Source: Bacillota bacterium (lineage in GTDB: Bacteria > Bacillota_A > Clostridia > DSM-8532). Taken from it: a stretch of DNA of 6,569 nucleotides. Both the position numbers and the translations under genes were made by a program. Within the stretch, counting starts at the first letter, position 1. Each line of letters opens with the position of its first letter. Positions 5,114-6,569 of this stretch are shown piece after piece. The stretch covers positions 1 through 6,569 of the forward strand of contig JAFADM010000257.1 in assembly GCA_023424865.1 (NCBI GenBank), given 5' to 3'. Below the pieces are notes generated by a model. It ran no database searches, was not told where the DNA came from, and worked only from the letters and a program-made list of their open reading frames with translations.

Positions 5114-6569
5114 ATGAAAAAGGCAATGACCATGATGCTGAGCGCTGCGCTGGGGATTACCCTTATGACGGGCTGTCAGGCCACACCGGAGAGGGGTGTT
5201 GTTGTCCGTAAGGATCTGCAGCAAATGTTGAAATTAGCGGCAGGGGAACAGGAAAAGCAGGGAAGCCTTGATGCAGCACTGAATGTTCCGAAGGAGTATA
5301 AAACTCGTCTGGAGGATGAAAAGGCCAATACACGTGTGATTGTGGATGCCTCTGTCAGCTTGCCGGACACACAGGCAATTCCCATTGTGCGTGTAAAGGC
5401 TCTGCCCTTTGAACAGGAAACGGTGGATCGGGTGCTGGAAGTGCTTATGGGCGGAAGAACCCTTTATGACATTGATGCTCTGATGGAATTGACCAAATCG
5501 GAAATCCGGGACCGGCTGACAGCCTTAAAGCTTAGTAAAGCTGAGCTGGAGCGGCAGGGTATGAAGCCCGAAAGCCAGGAGGATCAAGCCGCTGCGGTTG
5601 TCCAGGGAGAGAACCAGGAGTTTAGTGTATCAACCCGCAATTCCAATCAGCTGGATTCGGTGCTTGACGCCATTGCCAGATTGGAAAAGCAGCTTGTGGA
5701 CGCGCCTGAGGAGAAGCAGTTAAAAGAGACGACAGGAAGCTTGGTGTCCCAGGATCTCTCCGATATGCCCAAGGAAAGGCAGAAGGAATATGCGGGGAAA
5801 CGGTTTGAACTTGCCCGTGCAGCCGTCTTGAACCCTCTTGGCGGCTTGGCATCCCTTTTTGTGGTTAACAATCAACGGTCAAACAACTACTACTTACAGT
5901 ATGTTAACCGAGGCGACTATGACTCGAATTCAGGCGGGTACTCTCTTGAAACGGATTGGAACAGCAGCGACGGTGAAGAAGCAGAAGCAAAGGCTCTTAA
6001 GGAGCCCGCTATTACGGAGGAACAGGCCCGTGCAACAGCGGAAAGCTTTATTAAAGAATTGGGGCTGAATGACTTTTTTCTTGCTCAAATTGAAAAGGTA
6101 ATCGGCGGCTCCAGTACCTATCAAGGAGATCTGCGCCTTGGAAACCTTGTCAAGGGCTATCAGCTGGAATATACGCGCAGGGTTGCAGGGGTGCCGATCA
6201 CTCATACCGATACGCAAGCAGCCGGCTATTTAGAAAACAATTCCTATTGGATGTGGACTTACGAAGCCCTGACCTTTGTTGTCAATGACGATGGGATAGT
6301 TGAATTGGTATGGGAAGCCCCTTACCAGATGGGGGAGACACTTGTTGAAGACGCGGTGCTTCTGCCCTTCGACAAAATACAGCAGGTGTTTGAAAAGATG
6401 ATCCTGGTTAAGAACTCGGAGGATAAGGAGCAGGTGTCGGACATTACCATAACTCAGGTACGGCTGGGACTTGCCCGCATTACGGAGCAGAACAGCCTCA
6501 CTTCAGGGCTTCTTGTGCCTGTGTGGGATTTCTTCGGTACACGCACCGACTATTATGAATCCGATGGAA
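5114..6569 (+). CDS. DUF6034-like lipoprotein (partial, 3' end outside window)
   Basis: Open from ATG 5114 to the window edge without a stop, giving at least 485 residues. The N-terminus MKKAMTMMLSAALGITLMTG followed by C21 is a signal peptide with a lipobox (M-T-G-C), so the mature protein should be lipid-anchored on the outer face of the membrane. The start of the mature protein, CQATPERGVVVRKDLQQML, resembles clostridial DUF6034 lipoproteins from memory. A Glu/Gln/Lys-rich helical region spans about 100-240, a Tyr/Asn/Asp/Ser-rich hydrophilic stretch spans about 252-282, and residues about 300-320 (ITEEQARATAESFIKELGL) resemble the start of a PepSY/YcdB-like unit. The Shine-Dalgarno is modest (AGGTG, 5103-5107). 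No catalytic motif is evident. Function unknown; the promoter repeats tie it to the adjacent two-component system. Confidence 0.8.
   Translation, partial: MKKAMTMMLSAALGITLMTGCQATPERGVVVRKDLQQMLKLAAGEQEKQGSLDAALNVPKEYKTRLEDEKANTRVIVDASVSLPDTQAIPIVRVKALPFEQETVDRVLEVLMGGRTLYDIDALMELTKSEIRDRLTALKLSKAELERQGMKPESQEDQAAAVVQGENQEFSVSTRNSNQLDSVLDAIARLEKQLVDAPEEKQLKETTGSLVSQDLSDMPKERQKEYAGKRFELARAAVLNPLGGLASLFVVNNQRSNNYYLQYVNRGDYDSNSGGYSLETDWNSSDGEEAEAKALKEPAITEEQARATAESFIKELGLNDFFLAQIEKVIGGSSTYQGDLRLGNLVKGYQLEYTRRVAGVPITHTDTQAAGYLENNSYWMWTYEALTFVVNDDGIVELVWEAPYQMGETLVEDAVLLPFDKIQQVFEKMILVKNSEDKEQVSDITITQVRLGLARITEQNSLTSGLLVPVWDFFGTRTDYYESDG

Noticed and set aside
5622..6217. Several minus-strand frames and a plus-strand frame within the lipoprotein gene
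   Set aside because: The plus frame from 5114 is continuous with a signal peptide and coherent sequence; the others are short overlapping shadows.

Overview
The window looks like chromosomal DNA from a low-to-mid GC Bacillota (Firmicutes), most likely a clostridial lineage. The grounds are strong AGGAGG-type ribosome binding sites, GTG/ATG starts, TTGACA/TATAAT-like promoters, A/T-flanked intrinsic terminators, and families typical of that phylum: a DUF4085-like protein, a membrane-anchored XRE regulator and a DUF6034-like lipoprotein. I see no rRNA, tRNA, CRISPR array, insertion sequence or phage gene.

Region 1 (1-1615): the 3' end of an unidentified gene (1-123) overlaps a flavodoxin-fold NAD(P)H/FMN oxidoreductase-like gene. 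The best start for the latter is GTG at 101. It converges, with only 3 nt between stop codons, on a minus-strand DUF4085-like gene (767-1615).

Region 2 (1616-2606): a 317-nt divergent intergenic region holds a minus-strand promoter for the DUF4085-like gene and an extended -10 promoter for an XRE-type regulator with two C-terminal membrane helices. Between that promoter and the XRE gene is a long leader with two mutually exclusive hairpins. A strong bidirectional terminator (2576-2606) closes the unit.

Region 3 (2661-6569): an OmpR-family response regulator, a HAMP-containing sensor histidine kinase and a 49-residue single-pass membrane protein (4791-4940, overlapping the kinase gene end) form a compact operon. 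After a short-loop terminator comes a lipoprotein gene starting at 5114 that stays open to the window end.

The most striking signal is that both the regulator operon and the lipoprotein gene are preceded by four TTTACA-like hexamers at exact 11-bp spacing (2661-2699 and 5022-5060). In both cases the -10 candidate begins exactly 16 bp after the start of the last hexamer. This closely resembles the architecture of Bacillus PhoP boxes. It suggests that the response regulator activates its own operon and the adjacent lipoprotein, so sensor, regulator, small membrane protein and lipoprotein would form one autoregulated envelope-response module. The sequence shows the repeats; the regulatory link is inference.
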